Positions 1 to 12,100 of a stretch of 25,124 nucleotides of DNA are shown piece after piece. Both the position numbers and the translations under genes were made by a program. Source of the DNA: Coptodactyla brooksi (Eukaryota; Arthropoda; Insecta; Coleoptera; Scarabaeidae); the NCBI GenBank assembly GCA_033557675.1, contig JAWQRM010000273.1, positions 1 to 25,124 of the forward strand. Direction: 5' to 3'. The notes below the pieces were generated by a model, which saw only the letters and a program-made list of their open reading frames with translations, did not search any database and was not told where the DNA came from. Every line of letters starts with the position of its first letter. Positions within the stretch are counted from its first letter, which is position 1.

Positions 1-3000
1 TTATTAAAATGAGAGGAGCATAGCGCCATCTGTTCAACAGAAGTGAACTGGAACCGAATGCGAAATAATACCGCGCTTTCATAAATGTCCTAGTTCCACG
101 TGATCAAATGTAGATTCCTGTTTCAAGAATTTGTTTATCACAGTTTGGTAGTATTGTAATATTTTTGGGTGTCACTAAAAAGTAACCAGATCTTGACGTT
201 TCAAACATAGGCGTTCGTGAACTGAGTATTTTTCATTATTACAATGTGCAGAATTGCTGTAATTTATTATTAAGTACTTGCTGAACTAATGCAGAACGCG
301 GTAAATTTTTCCTACTAATTTTAATTTGATAAGGATATAATGATATCCTTGATTTTATTATTTTTGATACATTTTGATTATATCATAATGATATATTGAT
401 GAAAGCGAATAAGAACATGCTACGTAACGAATATTCCCAAACATCAACATGAAAATTATGTGATAGATTATGTAACATTTATACTCACGTTAACCATTTC
501 AAACTAATTAAGCAAACAATTATACTAAATTAGAGGATTTCTTTATATAAACACACACATATGCTTTGCACAAGTTATATTGATTCAAATACGTAAAAAT
601 AAACAAAAACAGATAGTTTTACATTCGATGGATGATAAGTGACTGTGCACGGACATACTTACAGTATGGTCATTGTATATATATTTATGTGTATTTTTTT
701 GTTATTTTTTTTATTAATGACGTTTTTTTAAAAATACATCTATGAACCAAGCTAAATATCCAACAATTATTTCACGTACACGAGGTGCATGACTCTACAA
801 ACACAAGTCATTCCTTATTACCGGTGGTCAAAGATTACGATCTTACATATTACAAAGTTACGGTACAAATTTTGTAGGCAAAAGCGCGTACATTTCCTTA
901 CTGGGAATAAAAACAATCAGTGTCGGGTGCGTATTTTTTACAAGTGCAAATAGCGTTTAAGTAGTTAAAGTAATAAGTAACACTGTACATAGGGCAGGGA
1001 AGAAACGGGAGGGGGAAATATACATAAGCGTACATATTTTTAAGTATATTTCAATAATCTAAATCGTTGCTAATCCCCTTAAGTTATAGTCGATTGATGG
1101 ACTACATAGATCTACTACAGTGGGTGATTCACATTTGCTAATAATACCTTGTTTTAGGCATATTCTTAATGCTTGCTTATACTTGAATGCTCATGATGTT
1201 GGGAAGCCTCATAGAATTAGAGATATATTGAAGTTATGTCATTCCAGTTTCCATGGATAAATCTTACTTAATTACGCTAAACACTTATTAAATTAGTTTA
1301 TTGTATTCATTTTGTGTGAAAACCCCATTGCTTGTCCTAAGCCATCTTCCAAACATCATTATATAATATAAAGAGCAAGGTATTCAAATGCTCCTATTAC
1401 TTTTTCTTATATACACTTACATCAAACTTTTGTTATGACCATAAAACTAACAATATATGCATATGTACAGCGTGATTTAGTCAAGACTACTTTTTGATTT
1501 ATGTGTACAACATTCTATACATTTTCATTTTCGGTTTTAAACAATACTGCATATATTTTTCATTCTGACTGACCATATACTAAGCTTTCAGCAAGTTTAA
1601 GAAATAACAGATTGGACAACTGTTCTGAGAATAAATATAAATTAAACATCGCTACATTATGGAAAACAAAAAAATTATGTAAGAATGGTTAAAAGCTTTT
1701 TTCTACCTATGTTTTATCATAAATAAAAAATACTCTTGGCTGAATCATCCCGTACATAAATTGGAAGTATATCATATGTTGGAAAAAGTATGTTAATTAC
1801 GTTAACGAAATTAAAAAATAGAATTATTTTTTCTTGTGTTTATTCAAAACTATTCAATAAAATGTTATTTTAAAACAATTGAGTTGTTTAATGTTACTAT
1901 TATTATTTGTAACATTGAAACGTATATAATTATTTAGATATTTGAACAATACATTAAAATGTAACGATAATTTTAGTACTGTTTTCAAATATCTTGTGCG
2001 TGTATTATGTCAAATCGTGATGTACTTGAAAACTTGCATTAATATTAAAAAATACAGATGGGCTTTCTTGGTATGGGGTTTACAGTGTTTCTTTCTCGAC
2101 AATTAGACATATAGTTGAGTATTTCAGTTATAAAAGCAAACAGATTGAATGATCATGCTCATTTTGAAATAAAAAGAGAATATAATATTTCTTTCTGTCT
2201 TTCTAGACAATATTTCCATTTAGAATAAATTTAATCAATAAGGGGCATTATTTTTTAATTTGTGGTAAGGTTTTGTCGTATATTCAATATATGGTCTACA
2301 AAAATTGTAAAATTTATAGGCATATTCAATTAATCTATAAAGAATATACAATTATTTCGATTTTTTATGAAATTTGTTTTTGTTTGAGAGTTCCTTTCAG
2401 CTAATTGCTGAATTTGTTTCAAGACACACCTTGAGTGTATGACACTTGAAAATCAGGACTTCCTTAGAGTTAAACAAATAACCTGCCCCTATTTATTATT
2501 TAACTGACTCTCGTACAATTAGTTACAAAGTCCTCTTCATTTGCTGGATTTTTATTTAATGCAAGTTTCCGATACCCTTATTCGCTTTCCCGTCGTTTGT
2601 ACCAATTTTAAAATCGCATAAAGTTTCCATGAAGACTTTTACTGTTCCAAAGTTAGAGGTTATTTTCAACACATCTATACTACAGGCACATAGCAAAAAA
2701 GAAGTTCCTCTGGTAATAAAAACAAAAAAAAAAAAGAAAATGCTATTTATATGTACACTGAGAAGACTATATACACATACAACTATTTAATCATAAAATA
2801 CTAAAAGGAAATAATAAATATCTGCGTGGTCGCTTAAGAAGTATATATACAATATTGTAAATATTTCCTGACAAATTAATCGTTTTTAACTGTCGACAAT
2901 GAACAAGTTCACAAACATATTCACTTATATATATTTTAAGTCAAAATTGCTATACAAACATTACTTTTCTATTAATTTCATTTATCATAGGAAATAATGT

Positions 3001-5690
3001 ATTTCTAAAGGGTAATTAATATCGACAGTAAGTGTAATAACATTAACAGCTTTTTAATACGCAATGAATATAAATATTTTAGCAAGAGGTTTTGAGTATT
3101 TCTTTGGATTATTACATTTGGAGTGAAGTATCATTACGCATATTATAAAATAAAGAAAAATTTGTTGATGTGAACTTTCGTTTTGCTTTTCCAAAAACTA
3201 AAAAATCGAAAATCAACAAGTTACCACCACGTTTTGCCTATCGAAGTATAATTATTGTGCTCTCATCACGTCCTACCGAAAACTATCCTAAAATTGACCG
3301 ACCCAATGTTTACGTCTTTATTGTCTACGACCAACTTTTTCGACAACAAACCCAAATAACATAATACACCTGCAATTTATCATCGCCGGTTAATTATTTA
3401 GCTCTGTTAACTATACATGGTAGATGTGATTGTTGAGCAACGCAAAACTAATGATCTCAATAAATAATTATCGAAAATAAGGAGAACCGGTACGTACCAC
3501 TTATAATGAACAACATCTAATAAGCTAATATTTTTCACTTTTCTTTTACGAAAATCAATAACAAATGCTTCAGTCAAATATGTAGATATTAACAAGTATA
3601 TATATTTATATATTATTATTATATAGGGTCGGGTAAATGTTTCTAAACGGTTTGTTTGTAAATAGTGATAATTTTATGGAAAATAAACGTTCAATTAATT
3701 ATTAGAAATTAATTGGGGCATGAATTGCTTTCCTTAGAGAAATTCAATGCAATAATGCTATTTTATTTCATTCTTGTAATGTTTGTGTAGTGGCTGTGTG
3801 TAGATTTCTGCATGAGGAAGTTAATACATTTTTAGGAAAAGTGCCATTTGCTCAACTTTATTATTTGAACATTTTTTTCTGAATTATAATTGTTAACTTT
3901 TGGATGGTAACTTAAAGTGAATGATCACAATTAAAAACCCATTTCTAGAAATCATTGTCATTATGTTATAATTATAGTTAAACCAAAATTATTTGAAAGA
4001 TTTGTATATTTATTTTATGAAATTAACGAGTTTTCTAGTTCTCTTGTAAATACCGAATAGTACAACATGTTTTATTTGAGTCTATTTCCCTGAAAAACGG
4101 TGACAGGGGCATCAATAAATGGTGGTAATGCAGTAAGTAAAAAGTTTGATGAATGAAGAATTTACGAGTTGTATTAGTGACTATTATTTATTCCTGAGTA
4201 AACAGAAGAATTACGTTACCAATCGCGATATTGTATTCCATAGATAATAATCAAAATATTATACATCTGCATGTATGCATGCATTAGCAACGTATTACCT
4301 TCTGTATCTACAATGGACACACAAAATCACATAAATTTTACAGGAGTAACCACGAATCTCAATTATCCCTTTTCATAGAAAAAAAGCTATGTGTTAAGAT
4401 TAAGCACACAAAAAATAAAACTAGAACCAAATTATCTGATGAACACCTTAAGAAGTCGCTGAGGACTACAATTATTTCCATCAAATCAAATGTGAAAGCA
4501 CCTTGAAATGTCATTTAATGGAGTTTGAATTACTTAACTTATTCTACATTTTTTTGTTCATCAGTAGTGTTGGTATATTTTGTGTGACCAAGGGACCTTA
4601 AAATGTTGAACACTATTGATTTACTGGTCCTGCACACAATTACATCAAGACTGTAACTGAATTTATTTGGAAGGCCTTTGAAACTTATACGTTTCAAATT
4701 TGTAGAAGCATAGAAAAATCACATCAGACAGTGCATTGCACGACAATCAGTGCGAATATTTAAGATTTAACTTATTTCTGTGATACTACATTTCATAATA
4801 CAAAATTAAAATGAAAATCGCAGCAAATTTGTTAGACTTTTTTAAAATTGAGCAAAGTTACGTGGACACTTTATATAATAATTGATCGAATTATAAGTAA
4901 AACGAGAATGTAAATTAAACTTGTATTGTTGCTCTGGTCAGGTGGAATTCGTATTTATTATTAACAACCTTTACTTACATTATCAGTACTTGTTTACATT
5001 AAATATTTTTGTAACACATTCCGCTAGCCTTGAAAGGATTAACCTACTAATAATCTACTAATTATTATCTACTAAGTAATAATTATTTCTAAATTACTAC
5101 TGCATTACCACTTTATTGGTAGAAATAATACTTTTACAGTTATGTTTGGTGATGTTGGGCAGAACTATTCCAGCTGCCCTGATACTTTTATATTGCAGCA
5201 AAGATAAACCTCACAAAACAAAATGTTATACTAAACTGAAAAACGTAGGTTTTTCTTGGGTTTGAGTTTGCAATAAGATTCATCCTGTTAACTAAATTTA
5301 TATAATAGTAGAGTGGTAAAAATAGTTTCTAAAATAAGTGCTGTTCCAGTTCGTCACACATTTCTTCCTACCATCCAATCTTTTTGGTAATAGAAAGAGA
5401 ATGGATTTAATATTTGTTTTCAGACGAATTCTGAAAAAATTTTATTCAGACTTAAAAGCTCCAGAACAGAAGTCATTACTATAGAAAGTGGACAAAGTGA
5501 CAAAAGATATAATTTTAGAACATTTCTTTATATAATTAGTAAAAAAAACCAGCAATGTTGGCAAACCCAGTTCCATATATTAATTGATCCATTTTCCATA
5601 AGTGCATTATTATAAAAGTGTCAAACATAAACCCGTTCGCAAAGTATTTACCCAATCCGACAGTAATTTCCTTAATGATTAATTAATCGT
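1..5690. other. AT-rich region downstream of Eps15, no gene seen
   Basis: I found no coding exon, RNA gene or transposase fragment here. The only open frames are about 60 codons or shorter, low in complexity and without family resemblance. The proximal part must be Eps15 3' UTR; the rest is intergenic DNA or a long 3' UTR. Simple AT runs occur, for example at 3597-3625. The first 100 bases are less AT-rich than the rest, but I cannot identify them. Confidence 0.6.
5441..5446 (-). terminator. Candidate poly(A) signal for Eps15
   Basis: TTTATT on the plus strand reads AATAAA on the minus strand, about 245 bases past the Eps15 stop. Another lies at 4954-4959. In such AT-rich DNA the hexamer is frequent by chance, so this is only a candidate. 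Confidence 0.3.
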
Positions 5691-6169
5691 TTAATTATTC
5701 TTACTTAACTGTATGGCTAATGCTAAGTTGGCCTCGTCTTGCCTCTGCCTCAACTTCCTTGCCTCCTCGAGCTTCAGACTCTCCTTGGCGGCCCACGCAA
5801 GCTGCTCGTCCTCTGACGGCACGGGGTTTACGCTCAAAGGGGCTGACTTGCGGCCACTCGCACTCACAGAGTTCGTATCGGGCAAAGGCACCGACTGGCG
5901 GCCGTGCAGGCCAAACGGGTCAAAGTCCTCGCCCCTCCTGCCGTCGTCGCCCGCTACCGGCAAACCGAAAGCGTCCACATCACCCCTAGGAGGCGCTCTG
6001 GTGGCGGGTTGTTGCTGTTGCGCCTCGTCGTCATCGAACGTGATGTTGAACGGGTCCTCGTACCTATAGTTCCGGAAAGGGTCGTCCGTGAAGTCGAGGC
6101 TCTGCTTCGACGGCGCTGCCGCTGCCGGCTTATTCGAGAACTGAAGAGGAGATCGGAAGGATATTAGTG
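5691..6169 (-). CDS. Eps-15: Eps15 last exon: DPF motifs and two UIMs, stop at 5691
   Basis: It encodes about 159 residues and then TAA. I chose the acceptor TTTTTCCAG/CA at 6169 because only it fits the phase-1 donor before. A second AG at 6142 (CTTCAG/TTC) would hit a stop in that phase. The exon has three DPF motifs (DDPFRNY, EDPFNIT, FDPFGLH) and a QQQQ run. The end carries UIM1 around EDEQLAWAAKESLKLEE and UIM2 around DEANLALAIQLSK. The last exon is strikingly GC- and CpG-rich compared with every neighbour. Confidence 0.95.
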
Positions 6170-9100
6170 CTGGAAAAATTAGCGACAACAGAGAGAGGTT
6201 AATTCACTTTACGTGCTGTCCCTTGGGAGCTGCGCCAATGGTGCAGGCTGAAAAATTTCGTTAAGAAGATTGTGATCAGACTCACACTATGTATTTGCTT
6301 ATTTGTAATTCACAAAAACCAATAGTACGGCGGCTAGCTAAAGAAATAATAAAAAAAAAAAGTTACAACATAAAAAAATAAAAATCGTGCCAGATATTGG
6401 ACATACTTATTATTAAAGTATGTGATATTAGATATTGTGACTTCAATATAATTGTCTGATAACAATCAAGGAGAAAATATTGCACTTGTAATGCGTTGAA
6501 GAATGCAATGAAGAAAAAGACGTTTGATATATTGTGAAAAAAAACATTTAAGAATAAAATAAAACGTCAAAATTTTTGTCTAGGGATTTCTCAATTATGT
6601 TTTTAGTACCGTTAAATAGAACAGAAGTAGTTTTTGTTTCTACAATCGTAGCATTTAGAAGTTGGCTGTCTACAAATATTAAACAACCGAAAGTAGCAGT
6701 CGATACTTCTTGTTATAATAGTTGCGCTTCTTTTCGGCGTGCGAATGCGTGTCAAGAGTATGCGAAAAGTAGGGATATAGTACTCGCGCAGACTCTAGTT
6801 TTTCGTGTTTGATTGGCTGTAGCTCAAAAACTCTCCCTTATTTAACTTTGTGCCCAGTACATTTTTTGTTCAGTGGGTTATAAGCTACAACATATTAGAA
6901 AATTACTTGATTTCACCGAGATCCAACTTCCTATATAATTAGTACGGGGTCCTTTGCCAAACATCATGGGCACAATTTCCAATAATAAGCAACAGTTGTT
7001 ATCAATCAACTGATATACGAGTTGCATATTGTTACACAAATTCTACGTAGTAATTACTTCATTACCAGAAAAACAATGCCCAAACAAGGTGACAGACAGC
7101 GAATTATAATTACATAACAATTGCAGCTTAAAAATTCATTTAAATTACGACAAATGTTTATGACACCTTAATATTAAATATATCCAATACCAATTTAAAT
7201 AACAATACATCAAAAACCTACCGATAGCAAATCTGGGCAAGTTCTTATTTTGGAATGTGGTAGGAGTCTTCTTTTGGGAAAACAAGGATAGGGAATCTTT
7301 GGATATATTAGAACTGTCGTGGATTGGCTGCGTAAGGTAAACTATAAAATAATAACAACAGAAACGTTTAAAGTTGAGAGAACATAAAACATGCACCTTA
7401 GAAGAGGAGAGCGTAATAAAAAATAAAATTCGATTAATGCAAATTATTAAGCATGTTTTGCATAAACTTACTTTCGAATCAAAATCAGCGAACCCTTCAA
7501 AACCACCACTGGAAGAAGAGAAGGGATCGTTCCCTTGCGTGGCAGAAAATGGATCTGGTTGCGCTGGTTTATTGAAATTCGGTGGTTGCATGGGTCGTGG
7601 AGGTGCCGGTCTCGGCGGGGGCTGTTTACTTTTCTTTGGAGGTAATGCCGGGCTAGGACTAGTTGGTCTACCTGGTGGAGCACTGTCTCGTGTCGGCGCA
7701 TGAAGTACAGCAAACGGATCGCAACCAAACGGATCTTTGTCAGGCTAAAGAATGATAAGGAACTTGTAATATATACACATATACCCTTTGTAAGCAAATT
7801 GTAGGAATGACACATGTGCATGGTGACCATTTAAAAGTTTGTCTAATGAAATATAAAGCTCTTACTTCAGGTTGTCTCATGGCGGCACTACTAGGATTTT
7901 TATCACCAAAGGCATTGAAGGGGTCTGCTTTGTTACTATTACTAGTAAAGGAAGAACCAAAAGGATCCGATGAGAATCCATCCTAAATGTTTATACAAGT
8001 TTCAATAAATTGCTATATTAATAACTAGAACTTACATTATTTGTGGTATTTGAGAACGCAGCCTTAAAGGGATCACTTGGTGCAAAGGCATCTGTGTTAC
8101 TTTTAAAGGGATCTGCAAGGAACAGCATTAAAATTAAAAAACAATAAGTAAACTAATAAATTCTACATTTGTTTTAATAATTAATAAGTAAACCCTTAAA
8201 AGAAACAACACATTTTTGTTAGTCTAGAAACAAAATGTATAAACAACAGCGAATACAACAGAAAAACACATAATATCATTTACCAAACATCTCCCATATA
8301 TCGCTTACAGACATATCAAGAAGTGTTGCGTGCTTATTAATTAAAGATTGTTCTAGAAGAACCATTATACAATAATATTATGGCAATTAATGGAAATAAT
8401 TATTTTTACCGTTTTTAAATGGATCAACTTGGAATACCGGGGATGTTGCTGTGCCTGACGTACTATTGAATGGATCGTCTCGACTACTAGCAAACCCGTT
8501 CTGTAAAAAAGAAAAATGATAAAAATTGACGTAAATCTTGAAAGCCCTTAAAATGTCGATTCTAACTTGTTTATTAAAGGACATTCTTTTTTTTTCATTC
8601 TGATATTAACATCTTTTCAACTTTGTTTAGCAAATGCAAAGTTTGTAAAGAAAGCCCTACTATATATAAACAACACCTACTCCATGTAGATCTGCACTTG
8701 AAAGGTTAAAGATCAATTGAAGTCCTAATAAAGGAGGTACAGTTGACTTCACACTAAACATTAAAATTTTCTTCTTGTTTTCAATTCCTAGTCGATTTAT
8801 ACGAATGGTATATATAAAATTGTTTATCACAATTACATTGATTACATGATATAAAAAATTATATACCTGCATTTTTGTATCGTCCGTCAAGCTAAGTCTT
8901 TTATATTCTGAACCCCTAAAATCTGGGGTTATTCTAAGAGCAATGTCAGGCACCGAGGTCGTATCTCCCGTCGTAATGGCAGCATCGCAAGCCGATATAG
9001 CATCGGTTATCTGCCTTGTTTGTTCTTGTAGCTGTGTTAACATATTTTTAGCCTAGGCACAAGAAAAATAAAATAATTTTTATTAATAACGAAAACCTGA

Positions 9101-12100
9101 TTTATTCATTAGGTAAAAGTATGTAAATAAAATGCTTCAAAATTACGTTCTTATATTTATGTAGCATACTTCACAGCGCTTATGCACTACAGAAGAAGAT
9201 AACGAACAAGTAGAACCAATAAAGATTAAAATTGATTGTTTTAGAAGACTTATGATAGCTTCATTTAACACGTAGAAATTATCTTACTAAAAACGCATGA
9301 CTTTCATTTCTTTTTTCTTATTTTACGAGAAGATTCAAAATTGACGGCACAAGTTTTAATAGCAGATAATGAACAAAATGAAAGATTTCAAAAGTTGGTA
9401 GTTTCAAGAAGACATTCTAAAACAATAATTCGATAATTGGAGTAACATTGCTATATATCAAATATACACTTAATGGGCCAGAACATTGGATTTCCTCCAA
9501 TAATGCTTATAACTCAAAAACTGAAAATAATTTTTAGGTTTTTGTATTTGTATATGTATAAAACATTCCACTTCCATAACCCAAATATTTAATGTTAAAT
9601 GCTTCGAGGCCAAACAATTGAAAAGGAAAAATGAAATCTACATAATTCTGGATTTTTAACTGTAACACCTGAAGGAACGAGAGTATCGTAAATGTAATTA
9701 TTGTCTAAAATTCGTACATAAATAAATATTGAGAATGTTGATGCATTTTAATTACTGTACTTATATGTGTGGTTTTTCAAAAAATTAAATTGTTTTTCTT
9801 ACTTGGCTAATATTTAGTTGAGTATCCTGCAAATTATGCGACAGTTTTTCCAGTTGTTTCGTGTTTTCGCTTTTCACTTGTTCTAGTCTTTGCTCCTCCC
9901 GTTTCAGGCCTTCCAGCTGTTCCCTTTTGTTTGTCAGTTCTGATTCCTGTGCTGAGATTACCTCCGCCTGTTCAGCGGCTTGTGATTTTAATTTGTCTAC
10001 CTGTATTTTTAATTTTTAATATTAATAGCGATTATATTTAAAAACTATAACAGCTACGAAAAACTCTATAATGCATTACACATCCAATTGTTTTACAAAA
10101 AGACGAATAAAAAGTTCAGATATAGAAGGAGAACAATAACATACAATAAAAAAAGACATAATATTAATTATAGTGCTCTACTTTCCGTCACCAATCGCTA
10201 CAGCACCGTGCACCTGATAGCGCAAATTATCACAAAAAAAAGATAGAAGTTGACTTACCTTTTCTTTTTGTTCAGCAATTTGCAAATCCATATCTTCTAA
10301 TTCACTGTCTATTGTCGCTTTCTACACTCGGAAATAAAAAAAAAAGAGAACATGCTACAACTAACTTCTAATTAAAATTAAAAAAAAATAAATATTAATC
10401 GACTAAAATTAAAATGTATAAATTGGAACAATTTATACAAAGCATAACGTAGTTTGCACCAAAAACACAAAAAGCCAGGCAAAAGCTAATGTTTTTAAAT
10501 AACAAAACAAAAATATTTGTTACGAAACATCACTTATTTTGTTACCTGTGCCTTTAAGTCGTTGAGCCGTTTTTGTGCTTCTCCCTTTTGGTTTTCTAGC
10601 TGTTTAAATGTAGCGGCCAGTGTGTCTAATTCGCTCTGCAAGCTTTTTATTTCGCCACTCTTAATTTTTATGTCTGCCTCTTTTTGTGCTATATCCGTCT
10701 CTAAAACCAGCTTTTCCCGAGCCAACTCCTCGATGTCCTTACTTATCATATCTAACTCTGGGTTTGAGTATCTCGTATTGTTATTCTCCTGGAACAATGC
10801 GGTTTGTACACCTCTAGAATTTTGTACGTACATAGCTCTAATTATATACCAGCATTGAATACCAATCAACCGTGAAACCTTGTAGAATACAAAATAGTTG
10901 GCATTTCCTAAAAAGGCCACGCATTGAAGGCACTTAGTAATCACCGTTTCGATTTCTTTGTAATCAATATTTTGGGAGATATTACAATAATTATTATTAT
11001 GTAAAAGTCAAACAAGTTGCTTCCTTTAAAAGGCGGTTTTTTTGCAATGACACAAATAACTTAATAATTTTGTTACGAATGCCATTTATAATTGATCAAA
11101 CAACAGATGAAAAAGGTCAATTTATTAAGTTGAAGAAATTTAAATTTATGCTTTCCAATATACAGATTATGCAATCAACGATGACATTTCTACATGTCAT
11201 TTCTGACATAAGACCTACCAAACAAACTGACGATAAACCGAGAACCATCACACAAAAACGTTATTAAAAATGAATCTTTTAACTCAATCAATCCTAATGA
11301 CTGTGTTACTACATGATGTCAACTCGTTATTCAGAGGAAACATAATGAAAAAAATACACGACAAAGCAAAAGATTACTACAAGAGTAAATTTGGTACGAA
11401 AGGTTTGAATTTTATGGGTTATGAGCTATCCGAGTATCCCGGTGCAAACACCATGTACCGCGAAGAAAACATGGCAAAGTGGGATGAGTACTATCAATGT
11501 TTGGCAATGCAAAACCTCACTTTGGGCTCCCATAGGAGCTTCGTACCGGAAGCCGTACTTGCTTATGAAGGAGGCTACGTCAAGTAACCATTTTTATTAA
11601 ATAAATTGTTCAAGTGTGGTTTTTCACATCGATTTATTTTAAATACAGGTTTGATTGCAAACTTTGCAGAAGCCCAGAATCACGGTCTGATCCAGACTCA
11701 GTAGAATGGGACTTTGGAAAACCCAATGACAATTTTCTAAGTCCAGTTGAATTAACGGAACACGTTATAATAGCTCCCGAAGACAAATCGCTAAGTATGT
11801 ACAACGTACAAGTAGACCATACCGGGCAGTACATTTGTAGAGTAGGTCAAACAATAACGGCACCAATTTATTTAACTGTCATAAAAGGAGAAAATTTAAC
11901 AGAAGTGACCATTTCCTCAATCTTGATATGTCACCAACTGACATTAACATTTTAAGGTTCATGCCAAAAATGCTGATAAAGGTCCGTATCCAAAAGAAAG
12001 GCAAAGTGTATCTGGAAGTTCAGTACTTTATTTGGATACGGTGTGGGGGCATTGGTCACATTGTAACAGATGCGGTAGGGTCGGAAAAAGGCATAGACAT

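Noticed and set aside
3170..3595. Open frames of about 60 codons on both strands left of Eps15
   Set aside because: They are short, low in complexity, and lack splice-site support or family resemblance. The density of such frames is what AT-rich DNA gives by chance.
5713..6167. Three overlapping plus-strand open frames of 87-118 codons
   Set aside because: They are antisense shadows of the GC-rich last Eps15 exon; their content mirrors that exon and they lack any domain.
6576..6812. Plus-strand 78-codon open frame in the last Eps15 intron
   Set aside because: There is no recognisable domain, and start and stop are arbitrary. It may be part of an old repeat, but no family was recognised.
11070..11267. 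65-codon open frame just upstream of the nested gene
   Set aside because: It looks like 5' UTR or promoter sequence. It has no protein resemblance and is out of step with the real start at 11270.
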